In this document: piece after piece, positions 10,260 to 22,223 of the stretch | Layout: each line of letters opens with the position of its first letter | How positions within the stretch are numbered: position 1 is the stretch's first letter | Notes under the pieces: generated by a model | The model's database searches: none | Told to the model about the DNA's origin: nothing | Seen by the model: the letters and a program-made list of their open reading frames with translations, nothing else | Made by a program: the position numbers and the translations under genes | From: Cephalotus follicularis | Lineage: Eukaryota > Streptophyta > Magnoliopsida > Oxalidales > Cephalotaceae | Assembly: GCA_001972305.1 (NCBI GenBank) | Contig: BDDD01002914.1 | Span: 1 to 64,000 of the forward strand | Direction of reading: 5' to 3' | DNA length: 64,000 nt

Positions 10260-12590
10260 AATGCCACGAGAGGTGGTTATACGCATATGTATAAACACTC
10301 TTTATATAAACATTCTTAATTCCATTATTGTTTTATGTGCATATTTTATGAAATATGGCATTTTGTTATATTTATTATCCCAAACCATGTTTATGGATCA
10401 ATGAATCGTCATGTTAATTGAATACACATATAACACCCTGTCGATAAAGCCTATGAGAATGAGATCCTTACTCCATTATGACAAAATGTTCTAAGTCATC
10501 GGTTTACTCTCTTAGGGAAATTGATGAACCGTAAAGACTTTTCGTGTCATGCTTGCTCCGAATGATAGAGGATGGAATATCTCATTGCCATTTGGGTTTA
10601 CACTAAAGCTGATGTGGGGTGCATGTGAGGAGGCATGTCACTGAGCTGACCCACCATAGGAAACCTATTTGGAGTGCTCATACCTTTGTCAATAAGATTC
10701 CTATAGTCTTGGTAGTGTATAGTCAAAGGTGACTAGTAGATCATACGTGATTTACGTTGTATCCTTGGACTTAAGCGGCTGGCATGCATTGTGTAGTAAC
10801 CGCTTGGCTTTGGTTTCTGCCTTCCCCAGTACTAGCCACGTGCTGGCAAAAGGGTTGTCTCTGGGCCTTGTGGAAGCTGGATTGAGATGTATGGGTCAGT
10901 GTGCAATATGGAATCATCATACCCGTATTGAGGGGTGACTAGCTCTATAGTATTTATGTACGTTGAGACTTAAATCCTGGCCTGGTGGAGGCAGATTTGA
11001 ATAAGAGGTTCCTGGAATGTCTATCGATTGTCTCAGTTCGAACATGAATTTTATAGCTATCATGGTTTTACCTGGGGTGATATTAATTCAAACCCTAATA
11101 TGCGGTCAGAGCCAAGGATGACGAGGGATACATTACACAAACATCGATGACTGTAGAGAGTACAGGTTATTCGGCTAACGTATGATAGACGTGGTACTAT
11201 GGTCAACAGATCCAGAGTGGTGATTGGATATCACACCGGTGCCATTTAGATAGTCGAAATACTATTGGGATGGTCGTACCAGAAATTTGGGATATTCTAG
11301 GAAATATATCATTGTATCGGAATCCAACCTGGCTTTTGGGTCCTACCTGATTTTGGAATTAGTTGACGTGTGAAGGGTACATGTCATTTAGTTAGAGGAT
11401 GGCATCAAGGGGATGTTAAACATTTATTTTGCTGGACTTTATCTTTTCTTAAAGTCTAAGTTCAAGCTGCACCATCAATAGTATGTTTCGGGCTAAGGGT
11501 ATTTTTGTCATTTATGAATTATTGCGTAATTCATGGAGAGAGAGAGAGCATTTGGGCCGAACCCTATGCCTTGGTATGGCTAGGGTTTGGGGTGCCTAAA
11601 TGTAGCCATTCATCGTGTCAAAGTAACTAATTTAGTTACTTGGAGGTTGGATTAAAACTAGCATGATATTGTTGACTAGTTAAGTTAGTTAGGAGCCAAG
11701 TAACACACGTTTAATAAACTTGGATCATAATCCTCCCTTTATGGCCGGCCATATGAGTGAAGGAGAGTGTGTGTGTGTTGCTAAATTCTGATTGGTTGAT
11801 AGCTTAAGTCATTTGAGACATTTGTTGGTCTCATTTTAAGCACACGGCAACAACACTTTTTTTTTGAACTTAAGTGATTTAACTTAGCTTCTCACATACT
11901 CTTCATATTTCTCTCAACTTCATCCGTCTCTCTCTTTCCTCTCCTCTTCTCCATCACCACCGAAGTTTAAGCTCTCCTTTGATGGAGTTGTAGAGCTCCA
12001 AAGCTCAAGAAGAAAGAAGCAAAAATACTCACCTCTTCTCCCCCCATAACTCTTATTAGGTGGAGTTTTTCATTTGAACTCTTCCTACTTTGAGTGTAGT
12101 TTCTTGGATACCAAACAAGCCTTTACACCTTCATAATACCTCATTGCCGCCACCTTGGGAGAATATTTTGTGAAGTAGGAAAGCTTCAAATTCAACTTGG
12201 AGAACACACCATTTTGGAGTGAAGGAGTAAAGACCATTTGGTATGTTTCTTCCTTCATCTTTTTGCTTATATTGTGAAGTGGTGTGTGTGTTGGTGGCAA
12301 GGGTTTTGCCAAACCCTTGCACATTTTTGCTGGATGTTTTGTGTAGGTTTTGATATATCTAAACCCTTTTCTAGGGTTTGTGTATGGTGGTTATTTGATT
12401 AGGGTTAGTGTGCACCTTAATTAAATTATGGTATGTGGCCATTCCTAGGGTTAGAGTACCCTTGCTCCACCTGAACCCTAGGCTACTTGGGACCTACCAT
12501 AGGTTCATTTAATTGTCCAATTAGAGATCCTAGAATTCAATTGGAACATTTGTGGACATCGGTTATGGGTGGTTCCTTCACATGAACAAA

Positions 12591-13343
12591 AATTTTAACT
12601 TTAGTCACCCTAAACCCTAATGTCTACGAGTGCTTTTCTTCCCCTGCTTTCCTAATTACATCAGAGAGGAGCTATGTCGCACAACCCTTAGTGTCATTAT
12701 CTGGAGTAGAAAAACAATTGAAAATTTTTGCTTTGTGTTGCAAATCAATAACCACATGTGGTAGGTTATTCTGTTCAAAAGCAGAACTTTGATCAACAAC
12801 ATGCCTCTTCGCATCTAAAAAGTTGGCTAAAGTCCTATTTATCGTGCTTTTGGACCGGCAACTTCAGGATGATGGTGGCAATCATGACCCCATTTACATA
12901 TGAGAGTCAATTTGATATGTAACCCTACGTGATTGCTTCCAAACTTTTCCTCGGTGTTGCAGAACTCTGGCTGTACACTTCTTGTTAATATACTATTACG
13001 TGTACAAACGACAGTTAATTTTTTTTTATGTTATCTTCTTTGACAACATGAAATCAAATTAAATCAACACGAATTGCACATTTCCATATAATTTACATCG
13101 AAAGGGGAAGCATGAATATCCAAACATTTTGAGCATTAGTTATGAGATTTAACGTGGATTGAGTTAAATGTTTTCAGTAATTTTCAGCTTCTACGTACAA
13201 AGCGTACACATGATATGCCTACTACATACAATTACAATAGCGAATGAGCACATTTGATATGCCTGACATGCACATTTTCACAACAAGGTGATTGTCTAAT
13301 TTACTCAATTTGGGTTTTCCGTGTTCATTATAAATTTATCTAA
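12591..13343. other. Unassigned stretch
   Basis: I see no gene, LTR end or clear repeat. A lone CCCTAAACCCTAA near 12609 is too short to be telomeric repeat. Confidence 0.5.
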
Positions 13344-13820
13344 CGCAAACTCTCCAAATCTCAGAACCAATATATTTGAAATTGTATGAGTTCCTTGACC
13401 GAAACAGGGTGACCCACAATCATATGATTTAAAATCGTTTCAAAATCAATCTAATTATAAATTTCACCAAACAATATAAAATCAAATGAACCAATAAATA
13501 TCCCATTTGCACGTTGTCCTAACAAATCAATTGTTTATGCATTGTACACAAATGCATTTACAATGTACGCACATGGTACTACGTATGTATAATTTACTTA
13601 AAGTGTTTGTACCCTTTCTAACAAGTTCTTAGAAGAAAATACCCTTATGATGTCTACATTCTTTAACGATGGTCGTACATCAAACGTGCATGTCTGTAAG
13701 ATGTTGCACAATTACATGTACATTTACAGAACGATGGTAAATGAAGCGGGCAACCGAATGAGTACTACTATATTGGATTTGAAATTTTAAGTGCATCTTA
13801 TATATGAGTGTATCAAGGGC
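13344..13820. repeat. Dispersed repeat, copy 2
   Basis: Shorter direct copy of 6708-7398. Its right end is cut by insertion of element A, whose left TSD is at 13822-13826. Confidence 0.65.
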
Positions 13821-13821
13821 C

Positions 13822-13826
13822 GCTAA
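13822..13826. repeat. TSD of element A, left copy (GCTAA)
   Basis: GCTAA precedes the first LTR base. The window ends with GCTA directly after the 3' LTR (63997-64000), consistent with the second copy being cut off by one base. Confidence 0.75.
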
Positions 13827-14723
13827 TATTAGATAGGATGTCCCAACAAGCCATTGGATGGGTTTTCATATTGTATCTATACATGTATATAAACAATCTT
13901 GTTCCTGATATATGACATGTGCTAATTTGTTTATATTATTTATGGCAATATCACTTGTGTTTTATCACATAATTGAAGTAGTTTAATATTTCTCTACTAA
14001 CACTTGTGATGCCCTGACATAAGGTTGGATGCCAAGCATGGAGGCAGTGAGATTGGCTACCTTATTCCTTATGTCGAATTACTTCCAAGTCATAGGTTCA
14101 CTTTGTGGGCATTAGTGAACCGGATAGACTTGCACGTATGTTGTCTGCTTTTGGAATTGGAGGATGGATTCTCTCACTAACATCTGTGTTGGAACACTAG
14201 GGCAAATACGGGGTGCGTGCTGGGAGCGTGTACACTGAACAGGACATGCGTAGGAGACACTGCTTGGATAGTCGTTATTCTCGTGTCAGTAATGACTCCA
14301 ACTTGTTGCTATTGTGTATAAGTGTTAATCACTTAGCGAGTTCTCAAACTCGTATAATCCTTAGACCTGAGCGACTGCTCTATATTGTATGGAGATAGTT
14401 ATATTTTGATCTCCACATTATCCAGTTCTTGCGCAGGGCTGGCAATCGGGTGGTCTTTGGGTATAATTGAATCTATACGAATGTAAGCGAGTGCGCAACA
14501 TGGAATTGTCACACCTGAGCGAAGGTGATCGACTCTATCATTGTCTGATTGTACTATGGACTTATGAAACCCTTGCCCAAGGTTGAGTTGGACTCGAAAT
14601 TAGATTTCCGGAGAGTCTACCAAAGGTCCTAGTGATTATCAGATATTTTAGGCATTCATGTATAATATAGGGTTGACACGTGTCCTTACCCTAGACCTCA
14701 ACCGGGGCCAAGTATGACAAGGG

Positions 14724-14728
14724 ATTAT
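14724..14728. repeat. TSD of element C, left copy (ATTAT)
   Basis: ATTAT directly before TGTAATACCC; its partner is at 37349-37353. The undisturbed 3' LTR of A has ATTGT at the matching place. Confidence 0.88.
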
Positions 14729-15841
14729 TGTAATACCCAGGTACGGTTTTGCAGAAGATTCTCTTTGTCATTTGTGTGTTAAGGCCTGGTTTGGGTTTTA
14801 TCATTTCCTTTATCCATTTGGAAGTCCTCTCTTGTGCAATATTAAGTCCCAAAAGTGGCATTATTGGGAAGAGTCATTTATTTTGACTAAGCCCATATGT
14901 GAAGCTTACAAGAGAAGCTAACGGTTTCCAATTGGATAAGACGTGTGTCAGGGAGAGTGTGTGAAATGATATATCTGGCACCTTGGAGAGAGAAAGAAAG
15001 AGAAGATGTCTGTGAGAAGTAAGAAAAGAGAAGAAGTTAGTGAGAGGTAGGTAGGAAGAATAAGGAAGAAAAGGAAGACGCTGAGTGAACTTTGTCTGGG
15101 TGAGTTGTGAGTACTCCCTGTGAGGTTCAAGCTTCCTCTTCGTTGGATCCTTACTTCTGGCATGACCGAGCATCTCTTCTACAAGTCTTGTTTCTCTTCT
15201 TCTCAATTTCTTTTGTAGTCAAACGTGGTTGAAGGTGATTCTCACAGATCTTTGATGTCCTTACCCAAGTGTGGTACGGTGGATTCGGAGTTCCTCAGTA
15301 CGCCGAGCAATGAGTTGGTATCCCTGGTGTGTTTGACATCTGAGATGGCGAAACGTGGATCCGCTGGTAGATCCAAAGCTCTAGGTGGGCTACTTCAGTT
15401 CTTGGAATATGAAGAATCCAGTGGTATGGTGGATTCGGTGTTCCAAGGAACTGGTAAGCATTGCAGGAGCTGGTCTTGAGAGATCCAGGTATGTGACGTT
15501 TTACTGTGATTTTGTTTATGGTTATACATACTTAACCATTTTGTGTTGAGGTGTTTTGTGAGTTTGTGTTTTAGCATTTAGATTCTGGGTAGACGAGGTT
15601 CCTCAAAACTTATGTGACGAATAGAGCTGTTATGGCCATGTAAGATGCACGTTCTTGCCAGGAAGTTAGTGCGATGTGCGTCCTGGCAGAGGAGTCAGTT
15701 TGATGTATATCCCCTGCTGAGCAATACATGTTAAGCTTTCCTTGCAGAGTAGTCCACATCGGGCGTCCCTGGGTGAGCAGTGCATGTCAAGCATCTTCTT
15801 GAGCATTTACCAGTTGAAGTGTCTCCTTGGTAGTGGCTGAT

Positions 15842-17015
15842 CACACAATTGCGGAAATTTAAAGAGTGTAGGGTTGAGAGAGTTGCAAACAAATATATAG
15901 TGGTTTAGCAAACCGCCTACGTCCACTCCCCAAGGCCTCCCCTTGAGTATTTCACTAGTGTACCCCAATCAGGGCTTGAAACTCCGACCGAGCTTCAAAG
16001 ACTTTCGCTCCAACCAAGCGAAATACAAGTTTGCTCCTTCCGAGCTATGCAAGAGACAACCTCTCTTGTTTACAAGAAATTTAGTGTTTAAAGGTATTAC
16101 AAATTCTCAACGAATTTGTTTACAATTTTAGCTCAAATCTCACAAAGCTTCTAATGATAGAGAATGTAAATGGTGAAGGCTTTGTAGTATGTGATATTGC
16201 TTCTTGATGATCTCTTTTGGTGTTGAGAGAGTTTGGAATTGTGCTTGAGTTAGCTTGAATGAATATTCACTTTGATTGCAAGAGGTTCTTTGAAGAATGC
16301 TCCACTTTGGCTTATAAACAAGTGCTCCAACGGATCTATTTTTGAAGTTCTGGTACAATCCAGTCGGCTGGATTTCTTGGGCAGTCAGCTGGAGTTGATG
16401 AAGCGTATTTCAAATATAGAAGTTAGATGAAGACAGTCGGCTGCTTCCTCTGGGCAGTCGGCTGGTGGAGGTTGACAGTCGGCTGGTGCTCTGTTCCAGT
16501 CTGCTGGTTGAGGTAAATTGGACTTCCAAAAAGCTACTGCCAAATGTTGCACAATTGGTGACAGTCTGCTGGATATGTTGGCAGTCGACACGTGACCCTT
16601 GGCAGTCGACTGGTGTCCTGCTTCAGTCGGCTGGATGAGGTGGTGTGAAGTTCCAAAACCTACTGCCTGAATTTGACACCCTTGGCAGTCGACTGGACCT
16701 CCTTGGCAGTCAACTGTTTTGTCCTGGCAGTCGACTGCTCCCCTGATGCAGTCGGCTGGTGTGTTGTGTACCTGCAGTTCCTGGGTTTCCTTCAAGAACC
16801 AGTCGGCTATTTAATCAAAACAGTCGACTACTCAACCCTGGCAGTCGGCTGGATTTCCCTGTATCTGCAGAAATAGCTTTGGCACAAGTTTGGACATAAA
16901 ATCAAGTGAGTATATGAATTTATAGTTCAGAGAATTATGCATACAAGTACTATATGTTTGTTAATCATCCAAATAACACATGTTAAGACAATTAACGGGG
17001 TGGCAAAGGCCAACA
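15842..17015 (-). repeat. 3' LTR of Sirevirus E
   Basis: On the minus strand it starts TGTTGGCC at 17015. It matches the 5' LTR up to its outer end, which is trimmed where it meets the LTR of C. The ORFs at 15943-16131 and 16140-16358 recur in both LTRs simply because the LTRs are copies. Confidence 0.85.
16361..16851. promoter_or_regulatory. Palindrome array in the 3' LTR of Sirevirus E
   Basis: Sites start at 16361, 16382; 16434, 16455, 16476, 16497; 16562, 16582, 16603, 16624; 16686, 16707, 16728, 16749; 16800, 16821, 16842. Steps inside groups are again 20-21 bp. The last group has three sites compared with four in the other LTR. Confidence 0.75.
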
Positions 17016-17030
17016 ATCTCCCCCTTTTTT
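17016..17030 (-). other. Polypurine tract of Sirevirus E, LTR-proximal
   Basis: On the minus strand AAAAAAGGGGGAGATT abuts the 3' LTR. Further purine tracts of the same type lie at about 21974-21986, 22013-22020 and 22044-22054, interrupted by the LINE. Multiple purine tracts before the 3' LTR are a known Sirevirus feature. Confidence 0.75.
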
Positions 17031-17198
17031 ATGATTGACAAAACATACACATTTTGCATAATTTTTTAAAACCTAAACATTTTTAACCTCCAAAGTTCAA
17101 TATAATCAATTATGTCATAACCATTGCATAAGGCATATCAAAATACACTTGCTCAACACTAGATTTCACATAATTTTATATCGCAATGAATATTCATT

Positions 17199-17243
17199 TT
17201 CAACTAAATGCAACTTTCAAAAACATTTATCCCCCAAATGCAA
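17199..17243. repeat. LINE target-site duplication, left copy
   Basis: 45 bp beginning TTCAACTAAATG and ending CCAAATGCAA, identical by eye to 21899-21943. The first two T may be chance. This is longer than the usual plant LINE TSD. Confidence 0.85.
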
Positions 17244-17408
17244 CACAAACTCAGATTGTCGGATCCCTATTCCCGAATCACCGGTTTCCATATCATCCCC
17301 GCCCAGAGGAGTGGTTTCCACTCGCGCTTCCAAAAAGGCCAAAAGTAAAGGCCAACCTAAAGGCAGCTCTAGTGCCACTATAAAAGGTGCCCTCGCTCCC
17401 TCCTCCTC
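17244..17408 (+). pseudogene. Possible tail of LINE ORF1
   Basis: In frame 1 this reads as a proline/serine-rich and then basic stretch (IPIPESPVSISSPPRG, RASKKAKSKGQPKG), similar in character to the C-terminal tail of plant LINE ORF1 proteins. No zinc knuckle is present because the 5' part is missing. It directly precedes ORF2. Weak call. Confidence 0.35.
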
Positions 17409-20400
17409 ATGCTTAATTTTCTCATCTGGAATATGCGTGGTACGGGCCCTACCACCAAACTCGACTATATCAAAAATGAAGTCAAAACCTCCAATATCTC
17501 TCTTTGTGCTCTCCTTGAGCCTAAGCACCCTGGATCTCACTTGTTGAGAACCTCGCTTGCTCTCCACATCCTGAACCACATCCACTGTAACCCCGTTAAC
17601 AACCACATTTGGCTATTATGGAACAATGACATTGACGTCAACATTGTGGACCACTCCGATCAATACATTACCGCCAAGATAACCCATAACTCCAAAAGCT
17701 TTTTCCTCTCCACCGTCTATGCCAGCTGTGACATCAATCAGAGAAAGCTCCTCTGGCATGAACTCTCTATTTTTGACCCGGGTCCCCTACCCTGGTTGAT
17801 AGGTGGGGATTTCAACACCATATCCAAACCCTCCGAAAAATGCGGAGGAAGGCCCTACTCCAATAAGTCCATGGACCAATTCAACAACTTCATTGCTAGC
17901 TCTAGCCTCCTTGAGATTAGCTATCTTGGTGACCAATACACCTGGTGTAATAACAACGCTGGGCCCACAAGGATTTGGCTAAGACTGGACAGGCTTCTCA
18001 CCAATCTTGCGGGCTCCTTAGCCTTTCCAAACCGTAAAGTGGTCCACAGACCAAGAATCTTGTCTGATCATTGTCCTATAGTCGCCATTAATCATGAGCC
18101 CACTAGATTCCCCCACAACTTCAAGTTTTTAAGACAATGGACTCAGGATGAAGACTTCTCAAATGTTATGCCCCGTTCTTGGGCTTTGAACACTGAAGGC
18201 CCTCCTTTAGTCACTCAGCACAAAAAACTTCTTCGCTGTAAATCTACTTTCTCTTCGCTTCAAAAGCAGAAAAAAGAGGATCTCCACAATCAAATCTTGG
18301 GAGCTTCCCTTCAAATCCAGCACCTTGAGGTCAAGCTCCAATCGACTTTCGACAAGGATTCCCTTTGTGATCTCAACAGTGCCAAACAGCTGCTCACATC
18401 TCTGTTAACAAAGGAGGAAGGCATGATAAGGGACAAGGCTCGGGTCAAGTGGCTCTCTGAAGGTGACCGCAACACGGATTTTTCCATGCCTGCATCAAAG
18501 AGAAGCGCAATCAGATGCACCTTAATTTTTCCCTTCCGGATGGTTCGTACACTGACAATCTGGACTCCCTGGGGCCCATGGTGGTTGAGCACTTCTCTCA
18601 AATCCTCACCTCCGACTCCCCCTCAGCTTTGAAGAAAGCTCTTGCCAAAGTAGCGACCTTCTTACCTTCATTCTGAGAAAAGTTACGAATCAGCAGAATG
18701 CCTACCTTTGCCACCCCCCTGAATGGAACGAAATATGGCCTTCCATCAAGAACCTTAACCTCGACAGTGCCCCAGGCCTGGATGGGTTCTCCGGTCACTT
18801 CTACATGGCAGCCATAGACTAAGTAAAAGAGGATCTACAGTCTGCTTTCCTCGATTTCTTCCGGGGCGGAAACATTCCCAAAAGTGTGGCATCCACCTCT
18901 TTGGCCCTTATACCTAAAGTGAAGAACCCCAGCTCATTTTCGGATCTTAGGCCTATCAGTCTCTGCAATTTCAGTTATAAAATCATCTCTAAAATCCTCA
19001 ATGATCGCCTGGCCTCCATCCTCCCCAATCTCATCAGTCAAGAGCAATCTGGTTTTGTCAAAGGACGGAGTATCCATGAAGGCTTTGCCATGGCTCATGA
19101 GATGGTGCACGAGATTGACAAGAAAACCAAAGGGGGCAATGTCATGTTCAAAATTGACATGTCCAAAGCCTATGACCGCCTCGAATGGGGTTTTCTCCTT
19201 AAAGTCCTCGAGCGCTTTGGGTTCTCCAACCAATGGCAAGATCTCATTTTTCGCTGCATATCCAGCTGTTGGTTTTCGGTGTCCCTGAGCGGCAAATCGT
19301 TTGGGTTCTTCAAGTCAACTAGAGGCCTCCGTCAAGGGGATCCCTTATCCCCTAGCCTTTTCATCCTGGCACAAGACGACTTAAGTCGCAAGTTGAACCA
19401 CCTTGTGTCTGTTGGGGATATAGAGTGCTATAAAGGCCCGGAAGGGTCTAAGAGTGTCTCGCATCTCCTCTTCGCTGATGACATGCTATTTTTTGTTAAT
19501 GGCAAGAAGAATTCCATTTCAAACTTCTGTAAGCTTCTACACGAATATGAGGGCTATAGCGGTCAATTGATTAATCGGGACAAGAGTTGTTTCGTTGTGT
19601 CTTCCATGATGACCAGGCAAAGATCCGACCTCATTTCTGACTGGTCTCATTTTCAAGGTCAATCCGTCCCCATCAAATACCTGGGTATCCCCCTCTTTAA
19701 GGGAAGAGACCAGTCCCAATATTTCGATGACCTCATGGAATGCATTTCCTCGAGGATCCAAAATTGGAAATGCAAACTTCTCTCCTTCGGAGGGAAGCTT
19801 ACTCTAATCAAAAATGTCCTATCCTCTATGCCCGTTCACATCATGACCCTTCTTAAAATTCCCAAAATGGTGTCCAAACGTATCCAATCTTTATTTGCCA
19901 ACTTCCTTTGGAGCTCCCAAGGAAACACCAGACACCACTGGATCAGTTGGCATCAAATATGTCATCCTTTTGAGGAAGGCGGCTTAGGCATCCGGGACAT
20001 GGACTCTGTTATGCAAGCCCTCCAATCCAAACTTACCTGGCTTTTCCTCCAAGGAGAATCCTTGTGGGCCCAAATCATGAGGAGAAAATATGGCACTTGC
20101 CACCATATCCTCCAAAACGGAATCTGACCTTTCTCGTCTCACTGTTGGAAAGCCATAGCTAAACATCTCCCTTTCATCTCCAATAACTCGCGCATGATGA
20201 TACGTTCGGGGAACTCCTCCTTCTGGAAAGAGAATTGGCTGGGTCGCCCTCTCTGGTTTCTAGCTTGCCCCCTTCTCGCTCTTACGGTTAAAGAAGCTCT
20301 GGATATCCCCCCTCTTCTGGACGTGCTACTCGATCACCCCCAAAAAGAGGTGGCCAAGTCCATCAAGCTCATCGAGGGACAGGATAAACTCATCTTCTCT

Positions 20401-21513
20401 CTTGCGCCCTCCAGCATCTTCAGCTCCTCTCTCTTCTATGAAGAAAAGCGCCACAAAGCCAATGCCTTTTCTTGGGTTAAGTATATCTGGAATTCCTTTA
20501 TCCCCACCACAATTGCCTTCTTCATATGGAAGACTATTTTTAACGGTATTTCTGTGGATCAAAACATTCAAAGAAGAGGCATTCCCCTGGCCTCAAAATG
20601 TCGGTGCTGCCTTAATTCCAACGTTGAAACTTTGGAGCATCTCCTTTTTCAAGGAGATGTGGCTGTCAACATCTGGGGAAACTTCAGCAAAGCTCTTAAT
20701 CTCACCCCGTGATGGGATATGCCCTCTTTAAATGCTAATTGGCTTGACAAAATCAACCTATCCAGTCAGTTCGGCATGGTCTCCACTTCCATAGCGGCTC
20801 TGACCCTATGGCATATCTGGTTATCCCGTAACTCTGCTATCTTTGCTGGAACCAGTATGTCCTGGATCTGCGTTAGAAACCAAGTTATCCAGGGTGTCCA
20901 CGACCTCTCTATCTCCTTTAACCCTAAGATCCAAGACTCTTACATCAATCAGTTGAGGTTAAATCACCTTAGCTTCAATCAGATTCCTGTTGTGGTTCAA
21001 AATGGCACATGGACCAATTGGCAGGTCCCCCCCTATGGTTCTCTGAAGCTTAATACTGATGGCTCTTGCATTGATAATGCCTGTGCGGGAGGTGGGGTCG
21101 TCCGTGATCACACCGGTATGATCATCTTGGCTTTCTCTTCGTCTTTTGGCATTTGTAACAGTGCAGAAGCCGAGGTGAAAGCCATGCACCTGGGCCTCCG
21201 CCTCTGCTCAGAAAGAGGCTTGTCCATCTCTTTTATGGAATTGGACTCCCTTTTCCTTGTTAACTGCTTCAATGATCTTTGGGATCCTTCTTGGGCCATT
21301 GAGTACATTTTAAGGGACTGCAAAAATCTCTTCCCCTCTCATGCTTCCGTCTCCCATGTCTTCAGGGAGGCCAATGGGCTTGCAGATAGACTTGCAGCCC
21401 ATGGCCATACCTGTCAAGGCATCTTCACTTTTGAGCGGGACTCGCTTCCTACCACGTGCCACGCTGCTTATCAGGCTGACCTCCTGGGTCAGCCCCAGTA
21501 CAGACCTCCGTAG
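17409..21513 (+). pseudogene. LINE ORF2: endonuclease, RT, zinc-binding, RNase H
   Basis: ORF2 cuts the target and copies the RNA into it. The APE-type endonuclease (17409 to about 18110) begins FLIWNMRG and keeps the active-site stretches ALLEPKH, IGGDFN and SDHCPI. The RT (about 18886-19770) has DMSKAYDRLEW, LRQGDPLSP and the catalytic FADD. A reverse-transcriptase zinc-binding region (WKTIFNGI, CRCCLNSNVETLEHLLF) is at about 20460-20690. A plant-type RNase H (about 21040-21420) keeps its four acidic residues (LNTDGS, SAEAEVKA, MELDS, REANGLADRL). The first stretch ends after a frameshift near 18480. From 18700 on, one frame is kept but is cut by stops at 18820-18822, 20125-20127 and 20710-20712. 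Start chosen as the ATG giving the family N-terminus. Confidence 0.9.
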
Positions 21514-21596
21514 TTGTTTTTTCCCCCTTTTTCCTTCTGTTGTACCTATGTTTCACTTGTTTTGCAGGTTACTTATCTTTTATGTTTATGTTTCTT

Positions 21597-21806
21597 CCCC
21601 CGTTAGTGGGGTTTTAAGTAGAATCCATATGAGGACTTTTTGCAAGGGTAAGATTTATGCACTGCCCTATACTTTTGTAATATCCTCCGTTAGAGGGGAT
21701 TATAGTGTACATATGGGTAAGCCTTACGCACTGCCCAATAGTTTCTGTTTTCCATCTCTTAGAGGTGAGTCTATCTTTTGTAGGGGTAAGTTATATGCAC
21801 TACCCC
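21597..21806 (+). repeat. LINE 3' UTR repeat with hairpins
   Basis: Three diverged units of about 70-80 bp. Each has a first small stem (21597-21611, 21684-21697, and a decayed third) with a CGTTAG-type loop. A second stem with GGGTAAG and CACTGCCC arms follows at 21645-21668, 21715-21736 and 21783-21806. This lies just upstream of the polyadenylation signal. Confidence 0.6.
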
Positions 21807-21898
21807 ATATTCCCCCTCCCCGGTCCAGGTTTTTAAGCCCTGGCCATTTTTTGTTAATAAAATTCTTCTGAGTGCTGTCACAGATTAAAAAAAAAACA

Positions 21899-21943
21899 TT
21901 CAACTAAATGCAACTTTCAAAAACATTTATCCCCCAAATGCAA
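21899..21943. repeat. LINE target-site duplication, right copy
   Basis: Identical to 17199-17243. The Sirevirus sequence continues after it with ACATTGGTCCC. Confidence 0.85.
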
Positions 21944-22223
21944 ACATTGGTCCCAAATACAATGCAAAACATTTCTCCCCTTTTTTGTCAAACAACAAAA
22001 AGATGAACGGAAGCTCCCCCTCAACCAAAGCATGTGATTGAAGAGCTCCCCCTTAACATGTGCATACTCAACGGATATATATCAAAAGAGATCAAATTGG
22101 AGAGGAAATGAAGACAGGTACATAACCAACACAATGTCATTGAACCAAAATAAGATAAGTACATAACATAGTCATTACAGAACCAATTCATAAATAACCT
22201 TGACAAGATCAGCTGTTTAAGAT

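Larger units (their letters stand above)
8554..12590 (+). repeat. Angela-like copia LTR, split by a solo LTR
   Basis: The LTR starts TGTTAGATAGGGG at 8554, is interrupted by the solo LTR (8575-10254 plus its TSD) and resumes at 10260. It follows the plan of the LTRs of A (AGGATGGAAT, GGGTGCATG and GGTGACTAG blocks in the same order) but is well diverged. The 3' limit near 12590 is a guess: I do not see a primer-binding site. No coding sequence; short ORFs at 10729-10938 and 12085-12324 are chance. Confidence 0.6.
17244..21898 (+). mobile_element. Plant L1-type LINE, 5' truncated
   Basis: A non-LTR retrotransposon in the 3' untranslated region of Sirevirus E, in the opposite orientation. A 45-bp direct repeat flanks it (17199-17243 and 21899-21943). 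It contains endonuclease, RT, zinc-binding and RNase H regions, a structured 3' UTR, an AATAAA signal at 21856-21861 and a run of ten A at 21887-21896. ORF1 is missing apart from a possible tail, so it is 5' truncated. ORF2 has one frameshift and three in-frame stops, so it is dead. Confidence 0.9.

Noticed and set aside
12601-12625. CCCTAAACCCTAA as telomeric repeat
   Set aside because: Only about two units; expected by chance in AT-rich plant DNA.
14874-15206. Minus-strand ORFs of 71-110 codons, repeated at 33895-34227
   Set aside because: They recur only because both are in the LTRs of element C, and the sequence is a GA-rich tract read on the opposite strand.
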